17,674 nucleotides of DNA from an uncultured Porphyromonadaceae bacterium (GTDB taxonomy: Bacteria > Bacteroidota > Bacteroidia > Bacteroidales > Muribaculaceae), in contig CAMWRO010000026.1 of assembly GCA_947176615.1 (NCBI GenBank), positions 1 through 17,674 of the forward strand, in the 5' to 3' direction. How positions within the stretch are numbered: position 1 is the stretch's first letter; each line of letters begins with the position of its first letter. The notes under the pieces were generated by a model. It did no database searches and was not told where the DNA came from. It worked only from the letters and a program-made list of their open reading frames with translations. This document shows, piece by piece, positions 17,581 through 17,674 of the stretch. Both the position numbers and the translations under genes were made by a program.

Positions 17581-17674
17581 TTATATCTACGTTATTTTCC
17601 ACGCATGACTCTTAGAGGTTGTTTCATAACAAATGTTAATCCAAAGTGGTAGCATCTTTCAGTTAACTCGTTAT

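Overview
The window looks like a chromosomal segment from the order Bacteroidales. Four things support this: Bacteroidetes-type promoters (TTTG, about 19-20 nt, TAnnTTTGY), a SusC/SusD outer-membrane pair, abundant lipoproteins and outer-membrane proteins, and a DUF4465 protein with a C-terminal sorting-like domain. The fairly GC-rich coding sequence fits Muribaculaceae better than Bacteroides; that family placement is inference.

Layout. Positions 1-1010 hold no convincing gene. They form an island of inverted repeats: a 268-bp imperfect palindrome (271-538), a unit with 20-bp terminal inverted repeats (633-1006) whose right end also occurs at 1-74, and several perfect hairpins. A canonical promoter then drives an unidentified beta-barrel-like protein (1135-1806) and a lipoprotein (1822-2532). 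A consensus promoter at about 2592-2623 starts a tight three-gene RND efflux operon (2699-8428): periplasmic adaptor, inner-membrane HAE1-type pump and NodT/OprM-type outer-membrane lipoprotein. Together they would form a proton-driven tripartite exporter. The operon ends in a strong hairpin terminator. A susC-susD pair follows (8647-13248), with no carbohydrate-active enzyme or sensor gene beside it.

The minus strand holds a gene (13348-14334) for a secreted DUF4465 protein behind a clear cobalamin riboswitch (about 14601-14773), which has its own consensus promoter. DUF4465 includes the BtuH-type vitamin B12-binding proteins of gut Bacteroidetes, so this is probably a B12-capture protein shut off by B12. 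It has an ordinary signal peptide and a C-terminal sorting-like domain rather than a lipoprotein anchor. Upstream on the same strand is rarA (14816-16090), a replication-fork AAA+ ATPase. Divergent from rarA are a two-helix membrane protein (16324-16584) and a PstS-like substrate-binding lipoprotein (16609-17580).

The most interesting points are the riboswitch-controlled DUF4465 gene with its unusual anchoring architecture and long leader, and the palindrome island at the left edge. I see no phage, CRISPR array or complete insertion sequence.
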